Assembly (NCBI GenBank): GCA_963750995.1
Contig: CAVVST010000005.1
Span: 1,054,001 to 1,118,000 of the forward strand
DNA: 64,000 nt
Direction of reading: 5' to 3'
Origin: CAVVST01 sp963750995
Lineage (GTDB): Bacteria > Acidobacteriota > Vicinamibacteria > Vicinamibacterales > UBA2999
Shown: positions 7,314-16,713 of the stretch, in pieces
Layout: each line of letters starts with the position of its first letter
Numbering within the stretch: position 1 is the first letter of the stretch
Notes under the pieces: model-generated
Databases searched by the model: none
What the model saw: the letters and a program-made list of their open reading frames with translations, nothing else
Told to the model about the DNA's origin: nothing
Program-made: the position numbers and the translations under genes

Positions 7314-8091
7314 GGCGCGGGCGCTTCAGGGAGCTGCGTGAAGAACGTGTCCTCTGACCAGTCGTAGACTTCGCCGGCCAGCTCCGAGGCGCCGTAGTAT
7401 CCGCCGATGCCCTCAATTATGCAGCCGCCGATGCCGACCACCGCCGTCCCGATCGGGGTCAACGAGGTGCCGAAGAGGCCGCCGGTAGCACCAACGACCT
7501 TACACCCGACCCACGCGCCGGCCCAGCCGGCGACCGCCTGCGACGCGCGCCTGAGAGGCTTGCTCGCCTGCACGACCGCAATCACGTCAAGGGTGACACC
7601 CGCCACCACGAGCACGCGGCCGGCGTATCGAAAGTACTTCGCGCTCTCATAGGCAGTCTGTCCCGCGCGGCCGGCCGGCGTGTGATCCGTGATCTTGAAG
7701 ACCTCTGCCGTCGATTTCTGGTTCCAGTGATAGTCGATCGTGTTCGTCCTGACGTTGTGTCCGTAGTCAAGTCGCAGATGACGCTTGCCGGTGACGTCCT
7801 GGAAAAACAGCGTCGACGTCGAGCCGGTCTTCGGTTTCCAGCCTCGTCCAGTCAGTTCGATCGCGAGCCCGTTCGTTCCGGGAATCGGAATCCGTACCAT
7901 GCTTGACTGACCGATGGCGTAGGGAATCCCGCCCGACATCGGTGCATCCACCGGGCCTGCGACAGACGTCGAGCGCGCCGGGGCCAATGCGGGTCCAGGC
8001 GCAGGGCTGGACATCAGGGCCGAGGTGCCGCCATCGATGGGCCGCTGTCGGCATCGGGCCCGAGCTCCAAGGGTGTCCGCTGTCCGGCCAT
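7310..8091 (-). pseudogene. Predicted T6SS effector, copy B (frameshift near 8046)
   Basis: A strong ribosome site (GAAGGAGGC) precedes ATG at 8091, and the protein begins MAGQRTPLELGPDADSG like copy A. One base is missing near 8046, so the frame closes early. The remainder is readable from an internal ATG at 8014 (234 residues). Downstream of the shift it is almost identical to copy A, including the DYHWNQ region and the glycine-zipper tail. One tail change is notable: a glycine is replaced by glutamate (CIIEGIGG instead of CIIGGIGG), placing a charge in the hydrophobic region. The shift may be a sequencing error. However, the two neighbouring copy-B genes are also damaged, so decay is plausible. 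Confidence 0.55.
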
Positions 8092-8152
8092 GCCTCCTTC
8101 ACATCTGCGAGGCGTCGGAAGGCCGCCGGTCGCCTCTGAGTCTCGACATCAC

Positions 8153-8432
8153 TGCGCCAGCGTTCCCGAGTTCTCGCGACCGATCTAGCACCCCAGTCCA
8201 CTCGACGGCGACCGCCATCTGTAATCTCACCAAGTCGGCCATCGGCTTCTGCAGCCGACGGGCGCGGGTCTGCAGTTCGTCGAAGTCGCGCTGGCGAGTC
8301 CACTAGGGGCTCTCTACGGTGGCGGACGATCGGGTTGTGACGATTTATAGAGGTGCTCCCCGGGCGGGAGCTCGACGTGCGTGGGTTGGGAAGGAACGCG
8401 GCTCGGAGGCATTCAGGAAGTTCAGATGGCAT
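8153..8432 (-). pseudogene. Decayed copy B of the 145-residue hypothetical gene
   Basis: It starts MPSELPECLRAAFL, like MPPELPDHLRAAFL of the intact copy. Frame is then lost after about 16 codons. Further on, the bases for QMAxxxEW are followed directly by those for IGRE-SGTL, so roughly 140 bases present in copy A are deleted. Because this is a large deletion and not a one-base change, it is true gene decay and not a read error. Confidence 0.6.
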
Positions 8433-8574
8433 AGAACAACCAGACGCTCACCACGCCGAAGATGCCAGCGATCAGCAGCCAGGTTCGCGCCTGCGGACGA
8501 GCGAGACCGCCGCGAGCCACAGCAAGCACGACAAACAGCACCGCCAGCGCCGCAAGGATGTACTTTGGCCGCCA
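8419..8574 (-). pseudogene. Frameshifted copy B of the small membrane protein
   Basis: The start reads ATGGCGGCCAAAGTACATCC against ATGGCGACCAAGTACATCC in copy A: one extra A in an A-run shifts the frame at codon 4. The rest of the DNA still matches copy A closely. It sits directly after the TIGR02270-type gene, as copy A does after the chimeric gene. Confidence 0.55.
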
Positions 8575-9822
8575 TCACATCTGCGAAAGCAGTTTCTGTT
8601 GACGCCAGGCGGGCGCGCTGGTGTTGAACAGCGGCGTTCCGGGTTCAAGCAAGCACAGATAATGAGCGGCCAGGACGCGCTGCCGCTGATAGCCGTTCTT
8701 CAGCACGTCGATCCCGCGCGCGCGACTGACCGGCTCACCCATGAAGTAGCGAACGCCGGGCTGAAGGCGCTTGCTGTTCGCCTCGCACCACGCCTGTATC
8801 TTCTCCGCGTCGGGCCACGGCAGTCCATCGTCGGGATCCGTGTTGACGTCAGGGTCGTCGGGATCGTCAGTCGGTCTGGCCTCGAATCCTTCGGGCGCAG
8901 GCCGATCGAGCCCGGGCGGCAATCCGAGGTCGGCTCCAGAGATCAACGTAAAGGCCTCTCCGGCGAGACGCGCCGTCTGGACGTCCTGCATCTGCTTGAT
9001 GAGCCAGGGGACATATCCAGGGTCCCCTGCAATGCCGCTGCCCTGAATCACCCGGCGAACATTGTTCTTGTCGGCCGCCAGTCGCTGCAGCGCGGCATGT
9101 GCGGCTTTGATCGGCATCGCCTGAAGCGCGAGGCGGTAGGCGCGCTCGCGATGGGGCGCCGGCTGGAGGCCGTGCGTTGTCAGCACGTCGAGGGCAGCGC
9201 CGCGGTCCCCGAGCAGCACGGCGGACCAGGCGGCCCAGAATTGCACCTCGGGGTCCTCCTCCGCGCGCGTGACGGCGACGCATCGCTGCAGGTGGTTCCC
9301 GAGACCCAGCTCGCCGGCGCTGCGATAGGCGCGCGCACGAACCATCGAACTCGCATCCTGCAGCAAGCGAACAGTGGTGCCGCCGAGGTCGACGCGGTGC
9401 ATGGCACACGCCGCGACGCCGAGCGTGCGGCTGACCGGGTCACCGGCAAGCAACGCGGCCACGGTGCCCTGAAGCCGCGACGGCTCCACCCATCCGAATG
9501 CCGCGAGAAGTCCCGGTGCCGTCTCGGGAGCGGCGGCGGCCAGCGCCACCATCCTCGCCAGCCTCGCTTCGTCCCGCGTCTCCAACGCTCTCACCGTCAG
9601 CGGAAAGGCCGCGCCTGGGAACGGCGCCTCGAGGGTCGCTTCACACATTCGCCAGGCCTCCTCCCCTCCCAGCCGGAGGCCAGCGAGATGGGCCGTAAGG
9701 CGTCGATCGAACTGACTCAACTGCCCGAGTCTGGCATGTGGTCCGCGCACCATGAGCAGTCGGTTGGACGCGAGCAGCATCGCATCGTCGGCGTGCTGCT
9801 GCAGCACAGCAGGCACAATCAT
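8575..9822 (-). CDS. TIGR02270-type HEAT-repeat protein of T6SS loci
   Basis: A start at 9822 (MIVPAVLQQHADDAMLL) overlaps the preceding SUKH gene by ATGA, giving about 415 residues. The longer upstream frame is spurious. Residues about 60-270 are alpha-helical repeats of HEAT type, many with AAxAL patterns. The C-terminal 65 residues form a compact conserved tail (RYFMGEPVS, DVLKNGYQRQRVLAAHY, GTPLFNTSAPAW). This matches the TIGR02270 family, which accompanies T6SS effector genes and is of unknown function. The tail alone recurs at 5748-6128. It lies between the toxin/immunity pair and the glycine-zipper effectors. Confidence 0.7.
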   Translation of the reverse strand: MIVPAVLQQHADDAMLLASNRLLMVRGPHARLGQLSQFDRRLTAHLAGLRLGGEEAWRMCEATLEAPFPGAAFPLTVRALETRDEARLARMVALAAAAPETAPGLLAAFGWVEPSRLQGTVAALLAGDPVSRTLGVAACAMHRVDLGGTTVRLLQDASSMVRARAYRSAGELGLGNHLQRCVAVTRAEEDPEVQFWAAWSAVLLGDRGAALDVLTTHGLQPAPHRERAYRLALQAMPIKAAHAALQRLAADKNNVRRVIQGSGIAGDPGYVPWLIKQMQDVQTARLAGEAFTLISGADLGLPPGLDRPAPEGFEARPTDDPDDPDVNTDPDDGLPWPDAEKIQAWCEANSKRLQPGVRYFMGEPVSRARGIDVLKNGYQRQRVLAAHYLCLLEPGTPLFNTSAPAWRQQKLLSQM

Positions 9823-10618
9823 GGCGACTCGGGTTCGATCTCGGATTCCGCCGTTCGCTCCGCGGGCGGATCCTCCAACTCGGCGCGTGGGATGCCGGCG
9901 AGCAACTGCCGCGTCAGCGAGTCGACCGTCTCGAGGTCGGCGCCACCGAGTCGTATGTCGACAAGTTCGCTCGTGTCGGAATCCGTAATCAGCACGCTCA
10001 CGGCATCGCGAGTTAAACAGGCGACACGGCGTACCTCGGGCAGGACAGGCGCGAAGGCGGAGCGCACGAGCAGAGTCACTGCCTCCTCCTTTATCGCAAC
10101 GCCGTTCCACGGCTCGTCCCCGAGCACGAAAATCCTCGCGCCGTACCGCTGGCGTGCCACATCGAGATTCCAGAAGAGTACTCCATCAGTCTCTCGGCGA
10201 GGCTTAGCGTCTCTTCCGGGAGGCCTGCAGGAGGGGTCTCGAGCGGCGACTCGAATCTGACGATGGCGCTATCATCACCGTCGTTTCGCGCCAGATCGAG
10301 GTAGGTATCGAAGCAGGCGAGGGCCATCTCGTCGGACTCGAACGCCACTTTGAAGAACCTGTCGGCCGGGTAGTCCTGCGGCGGCAACTGCGCGATCAGC
10401 TCCGAAAATCGGTGCACCTGCGTGTTCCCAAACGGCGTCAAACCCCCGCTGCCTTCACCCATTGTTTGCAGGAAGTCGACGTACACCGCGGGGAATTGGA
10501 TCCGGTATTGAGCCTGGACGGCGTCGATCTGCGGCCGCGGCACACCGACCAGGGATGCCACTAGCGCCGGATCCCGTTGCTGCATGAAGGCCATCACCCG
10601 AGACCAGTCCATCAGCAT
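9819..10618 (-). CDS. SMI1/KNR4 (SUKH)-type protein, candidate immunity protein (frameshift near 10170)
   Basis: The start at 10618 (MLMDWSRVMAF) overlaps the end of the PAAR-like toxin gene. The N-terminal part has SUKH features: I-x-x-x-x-x-Q-Y-x-I-x-F-P-x-x-Y-x-D-F-L around residues 30-50, followed by G-G-L-T-P-F-G. Frame is lost near 10170, and the protein continues as WNLDVARQRYGARIFVLGDEPWNG to a stop at 9819, about 266 residues restored. SUKH proteins are common immunity proteins for polymorphic and T6SS toxins, so the coupling to the toxin gene fits a toxin/immunity pair. Confidence 0.65.
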
Positions 10619-11799
10619 GTTCGTACCGGACACATGGTCAGGAACAGCAGGTTCTGGCAGGTCTCGCACGAACCAACAGTCTCCCCCCAGGGTGTCTTTT
10701 GGGTATCTGTGGTTCTCGGAGTGTTCGGTCCAAAGCGCCGGCCATGGAGCCTCACTCGATCGACAATGTAGCTAAACGTCAGCGGGTAGTGGCCGAATGG
10801 CGCGAAGTACATCTCGGTCATCTGCATCGGCGCGTGATTGCTTCTTGCAATCAGGTGCGCGCCGGCGCAGCTGTACTTCGAGTAATTCCGGTCCTCGATC
10901 TGCGTCCGCCAGCGCTTCTTCACGACCTCAATTACCTTGGCACGACGTGCAATGTGCGCGAGGCGATCTCCGAGCCCGGGGCCAGATGTATTCGCCCTGA
11001 TGAGGTCGTTTCTTTCAATCGCACGTGCGTCTCCCCCGGCGCCCCCATCGCCGATCACTACGTGTACTTTGCCTGCCGACTTGGCGATACGCTGAAATCC
11101 AGGCAGGCATCGTCCGCCTGACATGGCAGCAAAGATACTCGGCTCCTTCTTATCGGGGTTCTCTTTACAGATCATCACGCCCACCATGTAGCCCTTCCAC
11201 TTGCCATTCCAGAAGTTCGCGTACTCGCGTTTCTTGGTGTCATTGGATGCCGCCTGAAATTGCGCACGCAGTTCCTGGACGATGGCGCTACATCGCTCCG
11301 CAGTGTTATCGCTCTCAAGGATCTTGTGCTCGCCGGATTCCTTCTGACAGATGGGACAGGGGTCTGGAAAGTCGTCGCCATAGGCCATCCCGGTGAAGCC
11401 GGGAGCCACGAACGATGTGTTGAACGAATTTCCGTTGTGGAAATCGGTGTCGACAAAGCGCACCACGCTCTTGCCCTCGGCCTTGACGTCGAGGCTGCCC
11501 ATCTTCCATGTCACCGTGCCCTTGATCTTGCCCGAGAGGATGCCACCGCCGGCCGAGCCCGGTTCATCACCGGTGCTCGTGGAGATTTTTGCGCCGATGT
11601 TGGCGACCGGATTGCCCTCGATCTTGACCGAGTCGGCGCCGTCGGTGATGTTGCTGTCCATGGCGATGTTGACATAGGGAATCGGGATCGGTCCGCCTGG
11701 GCTCGGTGTCTTGCAGACGTCGGGCACGGCACAGGTGTGCGTCATACCGTGACCCTTGTGAAGAATGCTGCGACCGTTGGCGTCTACAGGTTGACCCAT
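10612..11799 (-). CDS. PAAR-like (DUF4150) protein with C-terminal deaminase-like toxin domain
   Basis: A start at 11799 with GGAGAAGGGTA upstream gives 395 residues. Residues 1-130 are a DUF4150 PAAR-like domain (THTCAVPDVCKTPSP, then repeated I-P-Y-V-N / G-N-P-V-A), which caps the VgrG spike. The C-terminal 200 residues show strand pairs (KGYMVGVMICKENP, PSIFAAMSGG), a helix carrying SCAGAH, and later GSCETCQNLLFLTMC. This Cys...Cys-x-x-Cys order resembles the zinc-binding layout of deaminase-fold toxins, although the usual catalytic Glu beside the first Cys is not evident. The next gene is a SUKH immunity candidate. Deaminase activity is a hypothesis; PAAR-linked toxin is well supported by context. 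Confidence 0.7.
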   Translation of the reverse strand: MGQPVDANGRSILHKGHGMTHTCAVPDVCKTPSPGGPIPIPYVNIAMDSNITDGADSVKIEGNPVANIGAKISTSTGDEPGSAGGGILSGKIKGTVTWKMGSLDVKAEGKSVVRFVDTDFHNGNSFNTSFVAPGFTGMAYGDDFPDPCPICQKESGEHKILESDNTAERCSAIVQELRAQFQAASNDTKKREYANFWNGKWKGYMVGVMICKENPDKKEPSIFAAMSGGRCLPGFQRIAKSAGKVHVVIGDGGAGGDARAIERNDLIRANTSGPGLGDRLAHIARRAKVIEVVKKRWRTQIEDRNYSKYSCAGAHLIARSNHAPMQMTEMYFAPFGHYPLTFSYIVDRVRLHGRRFGPNTPRTTDTQKTPWGETVGSCETCQNLLFLTMCPVRTC

Positions 11800-11818
11800 T
11801 ACCCTTCTCCTTGGTTCG

Positions 11819-12853
11819 TCACGCGCCAGTCGGTCGTTCCCACGACGTGGGAACGCCATCGATGATGGCTGCGCCGACTTCTCCAGTGTCGGATTCGGTA
11901 TAGACGAGAGACCGGCCGCACGCTCCTCCCGGCTCGGTCGCCATTCGATACATCCCGAACGCCAGCCCGAGCGGCCCGGCGGCCGCACCCACGTCGCCGA
12001 CGCAGTCGGCGATCAGATCGACTTCGAGCGGTTCCGGCATGATTTCGACTTCTCGCAGATAAGCATGCGAGAAGCTGCGTCCGAAATAGCCTTCGCCGCT
12101 GTGGGCCGCAATCACGCGGTCGACGCGCCGCGATCCGCGCTCGCGAAACGATCGGAACACCACGGCGAGTTCTTCGGCCGAAACTCGGTCGGCCTTCCTG
12201 AACGGCCGTCCGCGATGCTGCGCGATTCCTTCCAGCAGAACGGAGGTCGACGGATTGACGGCCGGATCGTCGGATTTCGCGAGGAGCGCGAATACCGCGG
12301 CCTCACCCGGGATGGTGCCTTCGGTGTGAGGACCGAGGACACGTCCCGCCTGGACCAGCTCGTAGACCGTGGGAATGGCGCATAGGCTATCGACGCCGCC
12401 GACGACGATGAATCGATGCGCTCCTCGATCGATCAACGCTGCCGCCTGCGCGAAAGCGATGAATGTGCTGGCGCGTCCGTAGGGATACCACGCCGATTCC
12501 GGCATCACCACTGGGCTGCGCCCCAGCTCCGCGCGAAGGGCGACTGCTTCATGGTCGTCAAGCCCGGCGGCCACGCCGAGCATCAGCGGCGCGAACTCGA
12601 CGCCCACCGTCGCCAGCAGCTGCTGCACGCCGGTCAGCCCTACATTCGCTAGCGCGGCCAGTCGCTCGTGGCCCGGCAGATCACGGTCGAGCAGCGAAGC
12701 CGCCGTGACGGCCGTTCCATACGCGTTCTTTAATCCGGTATCGCTGAAGTTGCTCAGGCCAGCGCCCATCGCCGCCAGCGTCTGCGGCAGCGTGTAGCCG
12801 AGCGATGTGCAGCCCGCGAAGCCGACAATGCTGACGGCGCCCGCTGCGGTCAT
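11819..12853 (-). CDS. Beta-ketoacyl-synthase-like T6SS accessory protein
   Basis: A protein of 344 residues with the thiolase-like fold pattern: SIVGFAGCTSLGYT at the start, then R-A-S-T-F-I-A-F-A-Q-A-A-A-L-I where the active-site Cys of true synthases would lie, and IVVGGVDSLCA later. The Cys of the usual A-C-S/A loop is replaced by R-A-S-T, so catalysis is doubtful. Such proteins occur beside DUF2169 and DUF4150 genes in T6SS loci. Its ATG overlaps the DUF2169 stop by ATGA, and it ends 19 bases before the PAAR-like toxin gene, so it probably helps load or mature that toxin. Confidence 0.7.
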   Translation of the reverse strand: MTAAGAVSIVGFAGCTSLGYTLPQTLAAMGAGLSNFSDTGLKNAYGTAVTAASLLDRDLPGHERLAALANVGLTGVQQLLATVGVEFAPLMLGVAAGLDDHEAVALRAELGRSPVVMPESAWYPYGRASTFIAFAQAAALIDRGAHRFIVVGGVDSLCAIPTVYELVQAGRVLGPHTEGTIPGEAAVFALLAKSDDPAVNPSTSVLLEGIAQHRGRPFRKADRVSAEELAVVFRSFRERGSRRVDRVIAAHSGEGYFGRSFSHAYLREVEIMPEPLEVDLIADCVGDVGAAAGPLGLAFGMYRMATEPGGACGRSLVYTESDTGEVGAAIIDGVPTSWERPTGA

Positions 12854-13893
12854 GCCGACACCAGCCCTTCAACGACGTTCGACAGCTGCAACCTCGTGCC
12901 ACGGTGCTTGACGATTGACAGCGGTGCGGGCACTGCTGCCCGGTAGTAGAGCGTCAGCCGCTCGCGATCGCTTTCGATGACGACGCCATCCATGATCGGT
13001 GTCGAGGGAATAGTCCTGCTGCCGAAGCGGCTGAGCGCCGAGAACTGCAGCGTCGGCAGGCGGAACCCGATCGCGCCGTCGCGATGCATCCCGCTCAGGA
13101 CCACCGGCTCACCGCCGACCATGTGCGGGGACGCCTGCAGGTACGGCGGCGCCCCGCAGAAAAAGCGCAGATCGAGATCGTCGGGCCACAGCGGCGCACG
13201 GTTCCGCTTCCAGGCTTCGTCGTAGGTGCCCGTGTATCCCACCCGCGGCTGCCAATGACGACCGATGGGCGTCGTGCCGATCGGCTGCGGCCGATCGGCA
13301 ATGCGCTGCAACAACTGCCGGGGATCTTCGATATTGGGCACTGGTTTGCCGAGGGCGTCGTTCGCATCGGTCTCGAAGCCGCACCCGAGCGGATTGCGCG
13401 GGTCGAACTTCGGCCGCTGTTCCGTCGAACTACTGGCCGCGCCGCCGTAGGCGCGCTCCCACACGAGCGGCATCGTCACGAACGGCGCCGGATTGGACGG
13501 CCGCGCGCCGGTGGTGATCGCGCGCTGCCAGACGCGATTGCCGGAGACGCGTAGATCCACGGCACATGGGCCGACTCGGATGTTGACGGTCATCGCGGTG
13601 ACGGCCCGACCGTTCGGGGCGCACGCGCTGCCGGACAGGCAGATATCCGTCGCCGGTTTAGTGTACGCCGACTGTCCCTCGCGCAGGATGCTGCTCCGTC
13701 CCGGCTCACCGAAGTACTCGTCGCTCATCGGCGGCAGCTCCTGGGTCGGAAACAGACGCAGGCGCGGATTCTCATCGCCCGGGGCCGGCAGCGTGAACTG
13801 GGCGCCGACGACGATAAGGAGCAGGTCGCGTCCCTCTCGATCCGATGACGGCATGGCCAGCGCGCCAAAAGGCGTCGCGTTCTCGAGATTCAT
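12850..13893 (-). CDS. DUF2169 domain protein (T6SS effector adaptor)
   Basis: A protein of 347 residues with the DUF2169 hallmarks: the opening N-x-T-P-F-x-A near residue 5, then DICLSGSACAPNG, V-W-E-R-A-Y-G-G near the middle, and RNPLGCGF. DUF2169 proteins act as adaptors or chaperones that help mount PAAR-type effectors on VgrG. It is coupled to the ketosynthase-like gene by an ATGA overlap and lies two genes upstream of the DUF4150 toxin, which is the expected order. The roughly 40-base gap to the DUF6484 gene upstream suggests the same transcript. Confidence 0.8.
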   Translation of the reverse strand: MNLENATPFGALAMPSSDREGRDLLLIVVGAQFTLPAPGDENPRLRLFPTQELPPMSDEYFGEPGRSSILREGQSAYTKPATDICLSGSACAPNGRAVTAMTVNIRVGPCAVDLRVSGNRVWQRAITTGARPSNPAPFVTMPLVWERAYGGAASSSTEQRPKFDPRNPLGCGFETDANDALGKPVPNIEDPRQLLQRIADRPQPIGTTPIGRHWQPRVGYTGTYDEAWKRNRAPLWPDDLDLRFFCGAPPYLQASPHMVGGEPVVLSGMHRDGAIGFRLPTLQFSALSRFGSRTIPSTPIMDGVVIESDRERLTLYYRAAVPAPLSIVKHRGTRLQLSNVVEGLVSA

Positions 13894-13933
13894 CGATCCT
13901 GCGCCACTCCATCACATGATGAGATCGCCCCGC

Positions 13934-14479
13934 TCAGTTGATCTGAACGGAGGCTCCCTTGAGGCGAAGCACACCGGACGATTGGTTCGAGACGTAGGCG
14001 CCCTGGACGGTCACCTTTCCTTCCTTCGTCAGGGTGAGGCTGGCCTTACCACAACGCAGGACGACGCGATCTTTGGCGGTGATGATCAGACGCTGGCCGT
14101 CGGCATCGATCTCGACCTGTCCCGGCACCGCCGTGAGCGCCTCGCTGCGGGCCGCGTGCAGGCAACCGAGAACGATGGGCCGCGACGGGTCGCCGCCCTC
14201 GAACACGAGAACGGCCTCCTTGCCGACGTGGGCCGCATGGAGATCGAGCGTCGAGCGCGCCGGCACCGCCGCCGACGTAGGCTGGTCCAAGTAGGTTACG
14301 AGAGGGGTGGCACCGCCATCCGTGAAGCCGACCAGTTTGCCGATCCTGACGCCGTCGATAAACGGCGCCGGCCGCGGCGCCGCCGTCGACATCGGCGCCG
14401 CTAGCAGCCGATCCAGCTTCTCGGCGCCGGACTCCTCGACCGTCTCGGTAACAGTACGCGCTGCGCGTCGATTGTTCAT
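13934..14479 (-). CDS. DUF6484-type VgrG-associated protein
   Basis: A protein of 181 residues. Residues 40-110 (IGKLVGFTDGGATPLV, VPARSTLDLHAAHVGKE, FEGGDPSRPIVLGCLH) match the DUF6484 signature, a small beta domain found just downstream of vgrG genes. The C-terminal third (EIDADGQRLIITAKDRVVLRC) resembles beta-helix repeats of spike proteins. It starts 8 bases after the VgrG stop with GAGGGG as ribosome site, so it is co-translated and probably part of spike assembly. Confidence 0.7.
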   Translation of the reverse strand: MNNRRAARTVTETVEESGAEKLDRLLAAPMSTAAPRPAPFIDGVRIGKLVGFTDGGATPLVTYLDQPTSAAVPARSTLDLHAAHVGKEAVLVFEGGDPSRPIVLGCLHAARSEALTAVPGQVEIDADGQRLIITAKDRVVLRCGKASLTLTKEGKVTVQGAYVSNQSSGVLRLKGASVQIN

Positions 14480-14486
14480 TAGCCCC

Positions 14487-16713
14487 TCAGTTCTGCAGGA
14501 TCTTGGACCCCTTCATCACGATGTCGCCGGTTGCCTTGACGTTGATCTTCCCGCTGCCTTCAATCGTGATGTCCTTGCCCTTGATGACGATGGTGCCGTC
14601 CTTCTTCATCGTGATGCTGGCGCTCGCCGGTGGTGATGGAGACCGACTCCGCCGCCCGGACCACGAGATTCTTCCCGACATTGAGCGTGTCGTCCTTGCC
14701 GATGTCGAGGTCTCACGCTTACCGCGTCACGGTGCGCAATTCGTCGCCGCCATGCGGTCGTCGATCAGATTCTTGCCGACGTTGGTCGTCTGATTCGCGC
14801 CGACATTGATCGACTGGCTCGCGCCGGCGCTGAACGTCTGACTGCGCGCCGACGTTGATCGTCTGCGTCGGCGCCGACGGTGATCGCCTGCAGCGCCGCC
14901 GACGGTGATCTCCTGCGCCCCGCCGACGGTTTTCGTTTCGTTGATGCCGACCGTATGCGTCCGCTGCAGCGCGACGGTTATGGTTTCGCTTTTGTTGACG
15001 GTCTCCGTCCGGTTGGCGTGGATCGTGATCGTCTCGTCCTTGTCGACCGTCTCCGTCCGGGCGCCGTGGACGGTGATGGTCTCGTTGTTGTCGACCGTCT
15101 CGGTCCGGTCGTGCTTGACGAGCGTGGTTTCGTCGTGGTCGATCGTCTTCTTCCGATCGTGCCCGACCCAGTGCGTCTCGTCGTTCTCGACCTCGATGTC
15201 CTGGTTCTTTTCCGCGTGGATGAAGACCTGTTCCGAGCCCTTCTTGTCCTCGAAGCGGATCTCGTTGAAGTTGTCGGGGTTGCCGCCCATCGAGCTTCGC
15301 GACTTGATCCCCGACTGGGTCTTGTTGGCGGGCAGCGCGTACGGGTGGACCTGTTCGCCGTTGTAGACCCGGCCGGTGATGATCGGCTGATCGGGATCGC
15401 CCTCGAGAAAATCGACGACCACTTCCTGCCCAATCCGCGGCAGCGCAACCGCGCCCCACCCCTTGCCGGCCCACGGATGCGAGACCCGGATCCAGCACGA
15501 GCTTTTCGCGTCGTGTTTTCCGCGCCGATCCCAGTGGAACTGCACCTTCACCTGCCCCATGCCGTCGTCGTCGGTGTAGATTTCCTCGCCCGAGGGACCG
15601 ACGACGATCGCGGTCTGCGGCCCCTGGACGAACGGCTTCGGCGTCGTCCGGCGGGGCCTGAACTGCTGCTTGGTCGTCATCGCCGAGAAGCTGCACTGGT
15701 AGCTGGCGCCGCCCGCTTCGGGCAGCCCCTCGTAGGCGCTGAATTCCAGGTCGTAGCTCGCCGAGAGTACCGAGGTGCTTGCCGTTCTGATTCTCGCGCG
15801 GGCACCCGGTGACGCTCAGGAGATGCCCGACCAGCAGCCCTCGCGCATTGGTCGCCGCCCTGGCCGCCTCGAACTGGCTGCCAAACTCGTCGATCCGAAC
15901 CGCCGCCAACTGCTCGCCCTCGGACTTCACCATGTACTCGCCGGGATAGTCGTAAACCTCGTAGTCGCCGCGCTCGTGGGCCCGCTTGACCAGCGTGGTG
16001 GTCCGCAGCTCGACGCTGGGCCGCGCAAAATCGTAGTCGTCGTGGACGTACGCGCCGGGCTGGATCTCCTGCGCGCAGTCCCAGCTGCTGATGTGATCGA
16101 TGTCGGCCCGCGCCAGCTGCGACGGCGCGATGAACGGCAGCTCGCCGCATCCAGGCGCCGCCGTGTGCTTGCCGGTCGAATCGGTGACGACCAGCGTGTC
16201 GTGCCCCTCGGTGTGCCTGAAGTAGTAATACATGCCCTCCTGTTCCATCAGCCGGCTGACGAAATTCAGGTCGGTCTCGCGGTACTGCACGCAGTAGGTC
16301 CACTTGCTGTAGCTGCTGGTCAGCTCGAAGACGACGTCGGCGGTGCTGTGATCCGCGAATACCTCCTTGAGGATGTCGGGCACGGTCTGGTCCTGGAAGA
16401 TCCGGCAGTCCGCCGTCCGCGAGAGGAACCACAGCCAGGGCCGGACGACCGCAAAGTAGCGGTGGTAGCGGCCCATCTTGCCGCCGGCGCCGAAACGGGT
16501 GACGTAGCCGTTGAAGTAGCGGACGCTGTCGTCCCCCAGCAACACCTTCAAGGTCACGATCTTCCCGAGGACCTTTTCCGCGGGAACGTCAGGCTTGTCG
16601 CTGAGCAGATCGATCTGGTACTCGCTCGGACGGCTCAGCTCCTCGCGCGCGTGCATGCCGTGGAACAACAGGTCCTCGCCGACCGGCGTGGTGATCTCCA
16701 TGACTCTAGGCAT
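14487..16713 (-). CDS. vgrG: VgrG spike protein TssI (several frameshifts)
   Basis: The N-terminal gp27-like domain is intact from MPRVMEITTPVGEDLLFHG: it has FQDQTVPDILKEVF, YCVQYRETDLNFVSRLMEQE and GMYYYF, all typical of VgrG. Frame shifts near 15780. The gp5-like OB domain then reads VVGPSGEEIYTDDDGMGQVK and FHWDRRGKHDAKSSCWIRVS. The spike stalk follows, with repeated TETVDxxETITV-type beta-helix units. More shifts occur near 14880 and 14700, and the true end is MKGSKILQN at 14487. No extra C-terminal effector domain is visible, so this is a structural VgrG of about 740 residues. Its start overlaps the methyltransferase stop. Confidence 0.85.

Noticed and set aside
14880..15812. A 310-residue plus-strand ORF opposite vgrG
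   Set aside because: It mirrors the repeated TETV-type beta-helix codons of VgrG. The repeats are protein-level stalk units, not a separate gene or a CRISPR-like array.
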